64,000 nt of DNA, from NCBI RefSeq assembly GCF_039539445.1, contig NZ_BAABDD010000013.1, positions 1-64,000 of the forward strand. The letters are read 5' to 3'. Under the pieces are notes generated by a model. That model ran no database searches and was not told the origin of the DNA. It was given only the letters and a program-made list of their open reading frames with translations. This stretch comes from Salinactinospora qingdaonensis (lineage in GTDB: Bacteria > Actinomycetota > Actinomycetes > Streptosporangiales > Streptosporangiaceae). The translations under genes were made by a program, and so were the position numbers. This document shows, piece after piece, positions 16,616 to 26,402 of the stretch (position 1 is its first letter; each line of letters begins with the position of its first letter).

Positions 16616-16657
16616 TATAATTTCTAACTGAATGTCCGCCCTGACCCTTTGGGGCGG
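16616..16657 (+). promoter_or_regulatory. Consensus -10 box followed by attenuator-like hairpin
   Basis: A perfect TATAAT at 16616-16621 in AT-rich DNA is followed, within the predicted leader, by a CCGCCC/GGGCGG stem at 16636-16657 and a T-rich run ending in TTTTT. The membrane-protein gene starts at 16715. A terminator so close after a promoter suggests attenuation or read-through control. No clear -35 was found. Confidence 0.5.
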
Positions 16658-16714
16658 GTTTCGATTTTTGGGTGGCCCTGTTTGGCCTATATTCCCAGTT
16701 GTGGGAGGTTTTCC

Positions 16715-17671
16715 GTGGCCCAAGTCGATTCCAACGCCGTGTCTTCCCCCGTACGCTCAGACCTGCCGCGCAACAGGTGGGTCCTCATCGTCGTCAGTAT
16801 CCTCGTCGGCGCGGCCCTTGCCTCGATCTGGTCCTACCACTTCGTGGACAGCGTGATCGGCGACAATGTCGCCAACACGCTTTTGGGCTATGACGCTAAG
16901 GAGGTTCCCCTCGCCGGTCTCGTGTCGGGGACCGTCTTCGCGTTCGTCTCCGGTTTGGCGGGCACGTTCACCGCGTGCAACATCGCCGCGTTCGGCGCGA
17001 TCGCACCCATGTCGGGCTCTTCCGGTGGCGCGTCCGAAGAGGCGGGCCGCAGCACTGTCCGTATCTCGCAGACCTTGCGGGCCGTCGGCTGGCTCGCCCT
17101 TGGCATGGGGATCGTCTCCGCTTCATATGGGGCGATCGGGGTGATGATCGGCGACGGGCTTCCCCAGTTGGCCGAGTCCTCCGGCGAAGGGATCTCCCCG
17201 CGCCTGATGCAGGCTTCTGTCGTGTTCGGGATCGTGGGGCTGGCCTTCACCTATCTTGGGCTGGCCGCGCTGCGTGTGGTGCCCGACCCCTTCACGCGAC
17301 TGTCGGTGCGTTTCCCCAACGCACGTCTGGTGGCCATCGGCGCTCTGATCGGCGGCTTTTTGATCGGGCGACCGTTTCCGCTGTTCCGCGTCATGTTCTC
17401 CTACGCCGTCGAGGTCGGTAACCCGCTCTACGGGGCGGGGGTCTTCCTGTTGCAGTCGCTGGGCAACATCACAGTGGTGACACTGCTGTTCCTGCTGCTG
17501 GTACACGGGACCCGCGGACGCTTCGTGGGTTGGCTCACCGCTAAACCGTCACGGATCACCGTCATAACGGCGGTCGCCTTCCTCGTGGTCGGTAGCTTCA
17601 CCTTCCTCTACTGGGATGTGCGCCTCCCGGCGCTGCACGGCTACGGGTGGTACCCCGTCGTGGACTGGTAA
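16715..17671 (+). CDS. Eight-segment membrane protein, unknown (possible DsbD/CcdA- or exporter-like fold)
   Basis: A 318-residue protein with about eight hydrophobic segments, some with small-residue packing (SILVGAALASIWSY, GLVSGTVFAFVSGLAGTF). A TACNIAAFGAIAPM segment holds the only membrane Cys and resembles DsbD/CcdA- or LysE-like membrane folds; this is a weak resemblance. The long lumenal or cytoplasmic loop near residues 95-115 is Ser/Gly-rich. GTG 16715 follows GGGAGG by six bases. It does not look like the RnfD-related UnbU protein of enediyne loci. Followed by a strong terminator. Confidence 0.65.
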   Translation: MAQVDSNAVSSPVRSDLPRNRWVLIVVSILVGAALASIWSYHFVDSVIGDNVANTLLGYDAKEVPLAGLVSGTVFAFVSGLAGTFTACNIAAFGAIAPMSGSSGGASEEAGRSTVRISQTLRAVGWLALGMGIVSASYGAIGVMIGDGLPQLAESSGEGISPRLMQASVVFGIVGLAFTYLGLAALRVVPDPFTRLSVRFPNARLVAIGALIGGFLIGRPFPLFRVMFSYAVEVGNPLYGAGVFLLQSLGNITVVTLLFLLLVHGTRGRFVGWLTAKPSRITVITAVAFLVVGSFTFLYWDVRLPALHGYGWYPVVDW

Positions 17672-17704
17672 CGGTGTGTTCCGGCGCGCCGTCGCCGGCT
17701 TCCG

Positions 17705-17752
17705 AGATCGCTCTCGAGCGGTGGTGCCGCCACCGCTCGGGGCGATCTTTTT
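17705..17752 (+). terminator. Rho-independent terminator
   Basis: A long imperfect stem pairs AGATCGC with GCGATCT at its base and AGCGGTGG with CCACCGCT inside, with a TGCCG loop, and is followed directly by TTTTT. It ends the membrane-protein transcript before the polyketide locus. Confidence 0.9.
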
Positions 17753-18075
17753 CATTGTTACCTTTCGCTGGTTCGCCCCCTTCTTCTCACTTGCGGCGCC
17801 GGTGCCGACACCACTGGGGATGGTGAGTAATGCGTCAGACGCGAAGGGTCATCGTCGCAGCGTAACCGCTATTTCTTCGGGCTATTTCGGTGGAGGTGTG
17901 CCCTAGGTGTTTAGCATAAATTACGCTGTTGTGGAATTCCCTTTCCGTGGTGGGGCATAATCGAAGAAGACGTCAGCTTTCTTTTCGCGCATGCTTAATT
18001 CCGAAGGATGAGTATGAGGCCGTGGGCTTCCTGTTCGCGGGAGTGTAGGGCGATTTCCCGGAGTTTGGTGAAAAT
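17753..18075. promoter_or_regulatory. Upstream region of the PKS operon
   Basis: AT-richer DNA without a gene. TTAGCATAAATTAC at 17911-17924 resembles CTAGCATAATTTAA upstream of the AraC-type regulator gene (28790-28803) and could be a shared promoter or regulator site. CGGAG lies about ten bases before the PKS ATG. Confidence 0.45.
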
Positions 18076-21000
18076 ATGAATGGCGAACGGATTGCTGTCG
18101 TTGGCATCGGATTGAGGTATCCCGATGCCGCTTCTCCCGGTGAGCTATGGGAAAATGTGCTGGCCGGCCGCCGGGCGTTCCGGCGCCTGCCGGAGACGCG
18201 CATGAATCACGCCGACTACTGGTCGCCGGACCCGGAGGCGCCGGACAGGTTCTATTCCGAAAAAGCCGCTGTGCTACGCGACTACGAATTCGATCGCGTC
18301 GCGTACCGGATTGCCGGCAGCACCTACCGGTCGACGGACATGACGCACTGGCTGGCTCTCGACGTCGCGGCGCAAGCACTGGCCGACGCGGGCTTCCCCG
18401 ACGGTGAGGGCCTTCCCCGGCAGGCCACCGGCGTCGTCTTGGGCAACAGCCTCACCGGCGAGTTCTCCCGGGCGAACACGATGCGGCTGCGCTGGCCCTA
18501 CGTTCGCCGCACGGTGGCCGCCGCTCTGGCCGAGCGCGGCTGGGACGACGACGAGACAGGGGCGTTCCTGCGCGACCTGGAAACCCGCTACAAGGCCCCC
18601 TTCCCGGGGATCAACGAGGACTCCCTCGCCGGGGGACTCTCCAACACCATCGCGGGCCGGATCTGCAACTACTTCGACCTCAGCGGCGGCGGCTACACCG
18701 TCGACGGCGCCTGCTCCTCCTCGCTGCTGTCCGTGGCGACGGCGGCCAAGGCACTCGTTGACGGCGACCTCGACGTTGCGCTGGCCGGCGGCGTCGACCT
18801 GTCCATCGACCCCTTCGAGGTCATCGGCTTCGCCAAGACCGGAGCGCTGGCCAGCGGCGAGATGAAGGTCTACGACCGTGGCTCCAACGGCTTCTGGCCC
18901 GGCGAGGGAGCCGGCGTCGCGGTGCTGATGCGCGAGGAGGACGCGCGCGCCCGCGGCGCGCGGATCTACGCCTCCCTGGCGGGGTGGGCGGTCTCCTCCG
19001 ACGGCAAGGGCGGCATCACCCGCCCCGAGGCCACCGGCCACCGCCTCGCCGTGCGCCGCGCCTACGACCGGGCCGGCTACGGCGTCGACACAGTCTCCTA
19101 CTTCGAGGGCCACGGCACAGGGACCGCCCTCGGTGACGCCACCGAGATCGAGGCGCTCTCCGCCGCCCGCCGCGAGGCCGACGCCACGGCGCCGCCCGCC
19201 GCCTTGGGCAGCGTCAAAGGCAACTTCGGGCACACGAAGGCGGCGGCGGGCATCGCCGGTCTCATCAAAGCCTGCCTCGCCGTCCACCACCAGGTGATTC
19301 CACCCGCCACGGGCCACTATGACCCGCATCCGCTGCTGCTGGAGGACGCGCCGGCCATGTACGTGCCGCGCGAGCCCGTGGCGTGGCCCGCCGACCGTCC
19401 CCTACGCGCCGGAGTGTCGGCCATGGGCTTCGGCGGGATCAACACCCACATAGCGGTCGAACAGGCCCCCGACAGCGAGCGCCGCGACGGCCTCGACGAG
19501 CGCACCGTGCGGCTGACAGCCGGCCGCCAGGACACCGAGCTGCTGCTATTCGACGCCCACAGCATCGCCGAGCTGGACGAGCAGGTCGGCCGTATCGCGG
19601 GTTTCGCGGCCCAACTGGCCATCGCCGAGCTGGCCGACCTCGCCGCCGGCTTGGCCACACACCTGTCCGGCGGGCCGGTGCGCGCCGCCGTCGTGGCCGG
19701 CGACCCTGAGACGGCCCAACGCCGGCTGGCGCGGCTGCGCGAGCTGATCGCGGCGGGCGAAGAGGACGTCATCGCCGCCAGAGAGGGCATCTTCCTGGCC
19801 CACCGCTCGGCGCCGCCCCGGATCGCCTACCTGTTCCCCGGCCAAGGCTCGGGGCGGGGCGCGGGCGGCGCGATCCGGCGGCGCTTCCCCGCCGCGGAGG
19901 AGACCTTCCGCGCCGCGAACCTGCCCATCGGCGGCGACCAGGTGGCCACGGAGGTGGCCCAGCCGCGTATCGTCGCCGGCTCGCTGGCCGGGCTGCGGGT
20001 CCTGCGTGGCCTCGGGCTCGACGCCGACACCGCCATGGGGCACAGCCTCGGTGAGCTGACCGCGCTGTACTGGGGTGGCGCGATGGAGCCCACCCAGTTG
20101 CTCGCCCTGGCCGCCGAGCGTGGCCGGGCCATGGCCACGGCCAGCCACGGCGGAGGAGCCATGGCCGGCCTCGTGGCCACCCCCACCCGGGTGGCCGAAC
20201 TCAGCCACGGCGAAGAGGTGGTCGTCGCCGGCTACAACGGCCCCGAGCAGACCGTGATCTCGGGACCGGCCGAGGCCGTGGAACGGGTGTGTGCCAAAGC
20301 TGAAGCCGACGGGGTCTCGGCCTCGCGGCTGCGGGTCTCCCACGCCTTCCACTCGCCGCTCGTCGAGCCCGCCGCGGCTGTCATGGAGCAGCGGTTGACC
20401 GAGGTCGAGTTCGGCCGGCTCAGCCGCCCCGTGATCTCGACCGTCACCGGCGAGCAGCTTCCACCCACCGCCGACCTGCGCACTTTGCTGCGCGACCAGA
20501 TCGTGGGGCCGGTGCGTTTCCACGAGGCCGCGGCTACGGCCGCCGACGGCGCCGACCTGGTCGTAGAGGTCGGCCCCGGCCGGGTCCTGACCGGCCTGAT
20601 GGAGTCGATCGCCGCGAAGACGCCGGTGCTGGCCCTCGACACCGACAGCGAATCGTTCGCCCCACTGCTGGGGGTTCTCGGCGCCGCCCACGCGCTTGGC
20701 GTGCGCATCGACACCGCGGCGCTGTTCGCGGGCCGGCTCACCCGGCCCCTGCCGCTCGACGGCACCATGACCTTCCTGGAAAACCCCTGCGAGAGCGCCC
20801 CCGAGCTGGGGGCCGGGCTGGACGCCACGCCCGCGGCCGAGCCCGTCGAGCCCGCCGAGACCGCCACCGCGCCGGGCGACACCCACCAGTCCGACCCCGG
20901 CGCCGGAACGCTGGAGCTGCTGCGTCGGTTGGCGGCCGAGCGGGTGGAGCTGCCGCTCGAAGCGGTCGGTCCCGACACCCACCCTCTCGACGACCTGCAC

Positions 21001-23907
21001 CTGAGCTCGATCACAGTCGGTCAGATCGTCAACGAGGTCACCCAGGAGCTGGGCCGGCCCGCGCTACAGGCCACCTCGAGCTTTGCCACCGTCAACCTCG
21101 ACGACCTGGCGCGCATGATCGACGAGTTGGCCGAGACAGCCCAAGACGGCGGCCAGAACGCCGGTGAGGCGGCCGGTGTGGCTCCCTGGGTGCGGGCGTT
21201 CTCGGTCGACGACGTCGAGACCCCGCTGCCACCGGCCGTCCCTCGAGACGCCGAAGCGGCGACCGGGGACTGGAGCGTCCACGCCCCGCCTGGCCACCCC
21301 TTGGCCGAGCCGCTGCGCGCCGCACTGGCCGCCGCGGGCATCGGCGACGGCGTGCTGCTGTGCCTGCCCACCGAGGGCGGTGAGGACCACGTCGGCCTCG
21401 CGCTGGCCGCCGCCCAAACCGCCGCGGCCGGCGGTGGCCGGCTCGTCGCGGTCCAGGGCCGGCTCGGGGCCGCCGGACTGGCCAAGACCCTGCACCTTGA
21501 GGCCCCCACCGTGGCGACCACGCTGGTCCACCTGGCCGATGCCGAACCGGCCACCCCCGCCGGTGTCGAGGAGGCCACCCGGCGCGTCGTCGCCGAAGCG
21601 GCGGCCACCACCGGCTTCGTCGAAGCCCGCTATGACGCCGAAGGCACGCGCACCGTCCCGGTGCTCGCCCCGCGCCCCGTCGCCGAACCACCAGCGGGGG
21701 CCTCGCCCTTGGCCGCCCACGACGTCCTGCTCGTGACCGGCGGCGGCAAAGGCATCACCGCCGAGTGCGCGCTGGCCATGGCCACCGACTCCGGGGCCAA
21801 GCTCGCGCTGCTCGGCCGCGCCGACCCCGCCCACGACACCGAATTGGCGGCCAACCTGGAGCGGGTCCGCGCCGCCGGCATCGACTACCACTACGAACGC
21901 GCCGACGTGACCTCCGCCGAGCAGGTGGCCGCGGCCGTCGACCGGCTCCAGCAACAGCTCGGCCCGGTGACCGCGGTGCTGCACGGCGCGGGCCGCAACG
22001 AGCCCACCGCGCTGTCGGCCCTGACCGAGGAAGCCCTGCGCCAGACGCTGGCCCCCAAGGTCACCGGCCTGCGCGCCGTGCTGTCGGCCGTGGACCCCGA
22101 ACGCATCAAGCTGCTGGTCACTTTCGGCAGCATCATCGGCCGCGCCGGGCTGCGCGGCGAGGGCCACTACGCCACCGCCAACGACTGGATGAGCGAGCTG
22201 ACCCTCGACTTCCAGCGCCGGCATCCGCGAGCGCGCGTACTGGCCCTGGAGTGGTCGGTGTGGTCGGGGGCCGGCATGGGCGAGCGCCTGGGTGTTGTGG
22301 AGGCGCTCAAGCGCGAAGGCATCACCCCCATCTCGGCGGAGAGCGGGATCGCGCTACTGCGGCGAGTGCTCGCCGACCCCTCGGCCGGCCCACTGCTCGT
22401 GGTCAGCGGCAGGGCCAGCGGGCTGCCCACACTGACGATGCGCCAGCGGGAACTGCCGCTGCTGCGCTTCGCCGACCGGGTGCTGGTCCACTACCCCGGC
22501 GTGGAGCTGATCACCGAGGCCGACCTGACCGAAGGGGGCGACCCCTACCTCAACGACCATCTCCTCGACGGCGATCTGCTGTTCCCCGCCGTCATCGGCA
22601 TGGAGGCCATGACGCAAGTCGCCGCCGCGGTGACCGGCCACACCGGCCCGCCGGTGCTGGAAGGGGCCGAGTTCCTGCGGCCCGTGGTCGTGCGGCCAGG
22701 AGACGCCACAACCGTCAGGCTGGCCTGCCTCGTCCGCGAGGACGGCGCGGTGGACGTGGTGCTGCGCAGCCAGGACACCGGCTTCAGCGCCGACCACTTC
22801 CGCGTCACCGTGCGGTGGCCGCGCCCGGAGCTGCCCACCGGCCCCCAGCCCGAGGCCACCCTGCTGCCGGCGGTGCCCGTCGACCCGGTCACCGAGCTGT
22901 ACGGCGGAGTGCTGTTCCAGGGCAAACGCTTCCAGCGCCTGCTGTCCTACCGGCATGCCGGCGCCCGCCGCGTGGTCGCCGAAATCTCCACCACTCCTCC
23001 GGCGCCGTGGTTCGCTGCGTTCCTGCCGCAGCAGTTGCTCCTGGCCGACCCGGGAACCCGCGACACCGTGATGCACGCCCTACAGGCGTGCGTGCCCGAC
23101 GCCACCTTGCTGCCGGAAAGCATCGAAAGCCTCCACCTGGCCGACCGCTCCGCCCAAGACACCGACCACGTCGTGCTCGACGCGCGCGAACGCTGCCAAG
23201 ACGGCGACAGCTACACCTACGACCTGGAGGTGCGCACCCCCTCCGGCACGTTGGTGGAGCGCTGGGACGGGCTGCGGCTGCGCGCGGTACGCCGCGGCGA
23301 CGGCAGCGGGCCATGGGTCCCCACCCTGCTGGGCTCCCATCTGGAGCGCGCCCTGGAAGGGATTCTCGGCGGCAGCCGCACGGTCGTCGTCGAACCCGAC
23401 CCGGTCACGGCCGGCGCTGCGGCCACACCCGAGCGGCGGGTCCAGACCGAGCTGGCCGCCAGCCGCGCCTTGGGACGGCCGGCTCGGCTGCACTACCGGC
23501 CCGACGGCAAGCCCGAGATCGACGCAGGCACGCTCTCGGCCTCCCACGGTGCCGGACTCACCCTGGTCGTGGTCGGCAGTGGGCGGCTCGGCTGCGACCT
23601 GGAGCCTGCGGTGGAACGCGACGAGGCACAGTGGGAGGGCCTGCTCGGCTCAGCGCAGCTAGCCCTACGCGATCTGGTATGTGCCGAAACGGGCGAAACC
23701 GCTGCGGTGGCCGGAACGCGGGTCTGGGCGGCGATCGAGTGCCTACGTAAGATAGGCGCCACCGACCAGGCTCTCACGCTCGACACCGTCTCTTCCCCCG
23801 GCTGGGTGGTGCTGTCGGCCGGCGATGCCGCTATCGCCACCTGGGTGACCACTGTCAACGACCGGACCGACCCCATCGTCTTCGCCGTCCTCGCCGGAGA
23901 GGAGTAA
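18076..23907 (+). CDS. pksE: Enediyne-type iterative polyketide synthase (KS-AT-ACP-KR-DH-PPTase)
   Basis: 1943 residues with the domain order unique to PKSE enzymes. The KS has Cys213 in VDGACSSS, His346 in EGHGTGT and His386 in NFGHTK. The AT has Ser657 in GHSLGE. The ACP carries its phosphopantetheine Ser (about 978) in LHLSSI. The KR has TGGGKG at 1221-1226 and a YATANDW catalytic segment. The DH has His1495 in HLLDGDLLFP. A C-terminal phosphopantetheinyl transferase has GCDLE (1839-1843) and W1884/E1888/K1892. All active sites look intact. Such enzymes iteratively build a linear polyene that accessory enzymes convert to an enediyne core or release as a polyene. It leads an operon with the thioesterase four bases downstream. 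Confidence 0.97.
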   Translation: MNGERIAVVGIGLRYPDAASPGELWENVLAGRRAFRRLPETRMNHADYWSPDPEAPDRFYSEKAAVLRDYEFDRVAYRIAGSTYRSTDMTHWLALDVAAQALADAGFPDGEGLPRQATGVVLGNSLTGEFSRANTMRLRWPYVRRTVAAALAERGWDDDETGAFLRDLETRYKAPFPGINEDSLAGGLSNTIAGRICNYFDLSGGGYTVDGACSSSLLSVATAAKALVDGDLDVALAGGVDLSIDPFEVIGFAKTGALASGEMKVYDRGSNGFWPGEGAGVAVLMREEDARARGARIYASLAGWAVSSDGKGGITRPEATGHRLAVRRAYDRAGYGVDTVSYFEGHGTGTALGDATEIEALSAARREADATAPPAALGSVKGNFGHTKAAAGIAGLIKACLAVHHQVIPPATGHYDPHPLLLEDAPAMYVPREPVAWPADRPLRAGVSAMGFGGINTHIAVEQAPDSERRDGLDERTVRLTAGRQDTELLLFDAHSIAELDEQVGRIAGFAAQLAIAELADLAAGLATHLSGGPVRAAVVAGDPETAQRRLARLRELIAAGEEDVIAAREGIFLAHRSAPPRIAYLFPGQGSGRGAGGAIRRRFPAAEETFRAANLPIGGDQVATEVAQPRIVAGSLAGLRVLRGLGLDADTAMGHSLGELTALYWGGAMEPTQLLALAAERGRAMATASHGGGAMAGLVATPTRVAELSHGEEVVVAGYNGPEQTVISGPAEAVERVCAKAEADGVSASRLRVSHAFHSPLVEPAAAVMEQRLTEVEFGRLSRPVISTVTGEQLPPTADLRTLLRDQIVGPVRFHEAAATAADGADLVVEVGPGRVLTGLMESIAAKTPVLALDTDSESFAPLLGVLGAAHALGVRIDTAALFAGRLTRPLPLDGTMTFLENPCESAPELGAGLDATPAAEPVEPAETATAPGDTHQSDPGAGTLELLRRLAAERVELPLEAVGPDTHPLDDLHLSSITVGQIVNEVTQELGRPALQATSSFATVNLDDLARMIDELAETAQDGGQNAGEAAGVAPWVRAFSVDDVETPLPPAVPRDAEAATGDWSVHAPPGHPLAEPLRAALAAAGIGDGVLLCLPTEGGEDHVGLALAAAQTAAAGGGRLVAVQGRLGAAGLAKTLHLEAPTVATTLVHLADAEPATPAGVEEATRRVVAEAAATTGFVEARYDAEGTRTVPVLAPRPVAEPPAGASPLAAHDVLLVTGGGKGITAECALAMATDSGAKLALLGRADPAHDTELAANLERVRAAGIDYHYERADVTSAEQVAAAVDRLQQQLGPVTAVLHGAGRNEPTALSALTEEALRQTLAPKVTGLRAVLSAVDPERIKLLVTFGSIIGRAGLRGEGHYATANDWMSELTLDFQRRHPRARVLALEWSVWSGAGMGERLGVVEALKREGITPISAESGIALLRRVLADPSAGPLLVVSGRASGLPTLTMRQRELPLLRFADRVLVHYPGVELITEADLTEGGDPYLNDHLLDGDLLFPAVIGMEAMTQVAAAVTGHTGPPVLEGAEFLRPVVVRPGDATTVRLACLVREDGAVDVVLRSQDTGFSADHFRVTVRWPRPELPTGPQPEATLLPAVPVDPVTELYGGVLFQGKRFQRLLSYRHAGARRVVAEISTTPPAPWFAAFLPQQLLLADPGTRDTVMHALQACVPDATLLPESIESLHLADRSAQDTDHVVLDARERCQDGDSYTYDLEVRTPSGTLVERWDGLRLRAVRRGDGSGPWVPTLLGSHLERALEGILGGSRTVVVEPDPVTAGAAATPERRVQTELAASRALGRPARLHYRPDGKPEIDAGTLSASHGAGLTLVVVGSGRLGCDLEPAVERDEAQWEGLLGSAQLALRDLVCAETGETAAVAGTRVWAAIECLRKIGATDQALTLDTVSSPGWVVLSAGDAAIATWVTTVNDRTDPIVFAVLAGEE

Positions 23908-23911
23908 CGAC

Positions 23912-24403
23912 ATGTCCGGCTATTACGAGATCCGTCACACGGTCGGCTTCGAGGAAACCAACCTTGTCGGCAACGTCTACTACGTCAACTACCTGCGCTG
24001 GCAGGGCCGCTGCCGCGAGATGTTCCTCAAGGAGCGGGCACCGGGTGTGCTGGCCGAGCTCCAGGACGACCTCAAGCTGTTCACCCTCAAGGTCGAGTGC
24101 GAATTCTTCGCCGAGATCACTGCCTTTGACGAGGTGTCGGTGCGGATGCGGTTGGAGGAGCTGACCCAGACCCAGATCCAGTTCACCTTCGACTACGTCC
24201 ACCTGCACGGCACAACGGAAACCCTGGTCGCCCGCGGCCGGCAGCGCATCGCCTGTATGCGCGGCCCCAACACCGCGACGGCTCCTGCGCGGGTCCCCGC
24301 GGAGCTGTGCGAGGCCCTGGCCCCCTACGCCGCCCCGGTCGCCGCCAAGGGGGCCGGTTCCACTCTCGCGACCGCACCCGCTGTCACCACGGCTGGAGGA
24401 TGA
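23912..24403 (+). CDS. PKSE-partner hot-dog thioesterase (SgcE10/CalE7/DynE7 type)
   Basis: A 163-residue single hot-dog domain protein that hydrolyses the polyene from the PKSE carrier domain. The segment FEETNLVGNVYYVNYLRW is characteristic of this family, in which Asn replaces the catalytic Asp of ordinary 4-hydroxybenzoyl-CoA thioesterases. The RGRQRIACMR segment near residue 112 also fits. It starts four bases after the PKS stop, so coupling is near certain. The C-terminal 30 residues are an Ala-rich tail beyond the domain. Confidence 0.95.
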   Translation: MSGYYEIRHTVGFEETNLVGNVYYVNYLRWQGRCREMFLKERAPGVLAELQDDLKLFTLKVECEFFAEITAFDEVSVRMRLEELTQTQIQFTFDYVHLHGTTETLVARGRQRIACMRGPNTATAPARVPAELCEALAPYAAPVAAKGAGSTLATAPAVTTAGG

Positions 24404-24404
24404 C

Positions 24405-24974
24405 GTGGCCAACAACGACCCGTCCGCCCATCCCATCGCCGCGCCCCCGCTCGCGGCACGATCCCAGCACTACGGTCCTGCCGCCGAGGAGTCGACGCTG
24501 CGCCAGGTCATGGGGAGGTTCCCCACCGGAGTCACCGTGCTCACCGCCGCCGGCCAGCACTGCCACGGCATGACCGCCAATGCCTTCACCTCGGTCTCGC
24601 TCGACCCGCCGCTCGTGCTGTGCTGCGTGGCCCGCACCGCGCGGATGCACAAGGCGATCACCGCCGAGCACCGCTTCGCCGTCTCCCTGCTGGAGGCCGG
24701 ACAGGAGCAGGTGGCGCGCTACTTCGCCGACCGCGACCGTCCGGCCGGTCCCGCCCAGTTCGACACGGTCGAGTGGCTGCCCGGCCCCCACACGGGCGCC
24801 CCGTTGCTGTCGGGCTCGCTGGCCTGGCTGGAGTGCGAGGTGGCTCAAGTCCACGAGGGGGGTGACCACTCGATCATCCTCGGCCAGGTGCTGAGTTCGA
24901 CCAGCGGGTCCGGTCAGGAGGCGCTGCTGTTCTTCAACGGCTGTTTTCAACGAGCCGGCTCCCCCACTCGCTGA
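24405..24974 (+). CDS. NAD(P)H-flavin reductase of a two-component monooxygenase (SgcE6-like)
   Basis: A 189-residue FMN-binding split-barrel protein with the marker segments FPTGVTVLTAAG, HGMTANAFTSVSLDPPLVL and RFAVSLLEAGQ. It supplies reduced flavin to a partner oxygenase. No oxygenase adjoins it here; the only HpaB-type flavin monooxygenase in the window is at 53050-54630, the likely client. GTG 24405 starts two bases after the thioesterase stop and follows GGAGGA. Homologous reductases are standard members of enediyne loci such as C-1027. Confidence 0.9.
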   Translation: MANNDPSAHPIAAPPLAARSQHYGPAAEESTLRQVMGRFPTGVTVLTAAGQHCHGMTANAFTSVSLDPPLVLCCVARTARMHKAITAEHRFAVSLLEAGQEQVARYFADRDRPAGPAQFDTVEWLPGPHTGAPLLSGSLAWLECEVAQVHEGGDHSIILGQVLSSTSGSGQEALLFFNGCFQRAGSPTR

Positions 24975-24998
24975 CCGTTTGTCTGAGGAGATGATCCG

Positions 24999-26042
24999 AT
25001 GCTGGTGAGTGTGACCGGCGGTACCGGGTTCGTCGGCGCCCACTCGGTCGCGGCCCTCGCGCGGGCGGGCCACCGGGTCCGGCTGCACGTCCGCGACGCC
25101 GCCAACGTAGAGCGGGCACTGGCTCCCCTGGGAGTCGATTCCGCGACCGTCGAGAGAGTAGTCGTCGGCGACGTCACCGACGAGATGAGCGTCGCCAAAG
25201 CGGTGCGCGGCACCGACGCCGTGCTGCACGCCGCCGCAGTGTACTCCTTCGACAGCCGGTACCACTCGGCGATGCGCCGCACTAACCAGCGCGGAGCCGA
25301 GGTCGTACTCAGCGCCGCTCGCCGCACCGGCGCCGATCCGATCATCCACGTCTCCAGCGTCGCGGCGATGCTGCCCTGCGCGGGGCGGGTGCTGCACGAG
25401 CACACGCCCCCCGGGGCAGCGCGGGAACCCTACATGGCGAGCAAGGCCGCGGCCGAGAGGGTCGCGCGCGACCACCAGCGCCAGGGCGCACCGGTCGTGA
25501 TCACCTACCCCCCTGCGCTGCTCGGGCCGCATGACCCCAACCTCGGTGACCAAAACGCCCGCCTGCGCGACGCGCTGCGCGGGCTGGTGCCGATGTGGCC
25601 CTCGGGCGGGTTCCCGATCGGCGATGTGCGTGACACCGCCGCACTGCACGCGGCGGTGCTCACCGCTCCCCGCGACGGCACCGACCGCCACTTCGGCCCG
25701 GGGCGCTACCTGTCGACCCGCGCCTACGTGCGACTGCTGCGCGAGGTCACCGGACGGCCGTTACCCGCGGCTGTCCTTCCCGCCGCCGCGATGCTGCCGG
25801 TGGGCCTGCTCGCCGACCGGCTCCAGCGCTTCTGGCCCTGGCACCTTCCCGCCGAGTACGGCGCGATCTACACTTGCGCGTGCGCCGCGCGAGTGGCCGA
25901 CCACGCCAGCACGCTCGGGCTCGTTTCTCGCCCGCCGGCCCAGACCGTTGCCGACACGGTGCACTGGCTGTACCAGCAGGGCCACGTGTCGGCCCGTCGC
26001 GCCGGCCGCGCCGCGGTCCCCTCGTCGCCGGTGCAAGTGTGA
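24999..26042 (+). CDS. Extended SDR family NAD(P)-dependent oxidoreductase/epimerase
   Basis: 347 residues with an N-terminal Rossmann nucleotide motif TGGTGFVGAHSV (residues 6-17) and the active-site YMASK (Tyr and Lys). HVSSVAA supplies the catalytic Ser region. It resembles dihydroflavonol-reductase-like or NAD-dependent epimerase/dehydratase enzymes. It is the fourth gene of the PKS operon (24-base gap) and could reduce a ketone on the polyketide or a sugar; neither can be decided from sequence. Confidence 0.85.
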   Translation: MLVSVTGGTGFVGAHSVAALARAGHRVRLHVRDAANVERALAPLGVDSATVERVVVGDVTDEMSVAKAVRGTDAVLHAAAVYSFDSRYHSAMRRTNQRGAEVVLSAARRTGADPIIHVSSVAAMLPCAGRVLHEHTPPGAAREPYMASKAAAERVARDHQRQGAPVVITYPPALLGPHDPNLGDQNARLRDALRGLVPMWPSGGFPIGDVRDTAALHAAVLTAPRDGTDRHFGPGRYLSTRAYVRLLREVTGRPLPAAVLPAAAMLPVGLLADRLQRFWPWHLPAEYGAIYTCACAARVADHASTLGLVSRPPAQTVADTVHWLYQQGHVSARRAGRAAVPSSPVQV

Positions 26043-26402
26043 TGCCTACCACCGAGATCGACCTTGTTGTGCCCGCTCCATCCCCGCTCGCCGTCACGAG
26101 GACCCAGCCCCCAACGAGAAGTCCCGTCGCCGCCCCGGGGCGGTCGATGGCGGCACTGCGCGGGCATGCCCGGCTGCGCGAGCCGGCCGGGACACGGTGG
26201 TGCAGCGCCACCACTCCCGCGGCACGCGCACCGCTCGCCAGCGGCGGGAGTGGCTGCTCGACAAGAGTTCGTGCACCGAGCTCGGCACACACCGCCGTCA
26301 CCAGGGCCCCAGCCCCCGCAGCGGGGAGCGTTAGCCGGCCGAGCGCCCCCGACACGACGTCGTAGCCGCCCTCCCGAAACCGGCCCCAGCAAGGAGTCCC
26401 GT
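26043..26402. other. Intergenic region, no gene seen
   Basis: 360 bases at high GC with open frames on both strands, none recognisable. The next gene has an AAGGAG site. It may be read through from the PKS operon. Confidence 0.35.

Noticed and set aside
16715..17671. Membrane protein considered as UnbU of the enediyne cassette
   Set aside because: It lacks RnfD/NqrB-like features, lies before a strong terminator and on the far side of the PKS promoter.
19546..21000. 484-codon minus-strand frame inside the PKS gene
   Set aside because: Gly/Val-rich antisense shadow of a gene with intact active sites.
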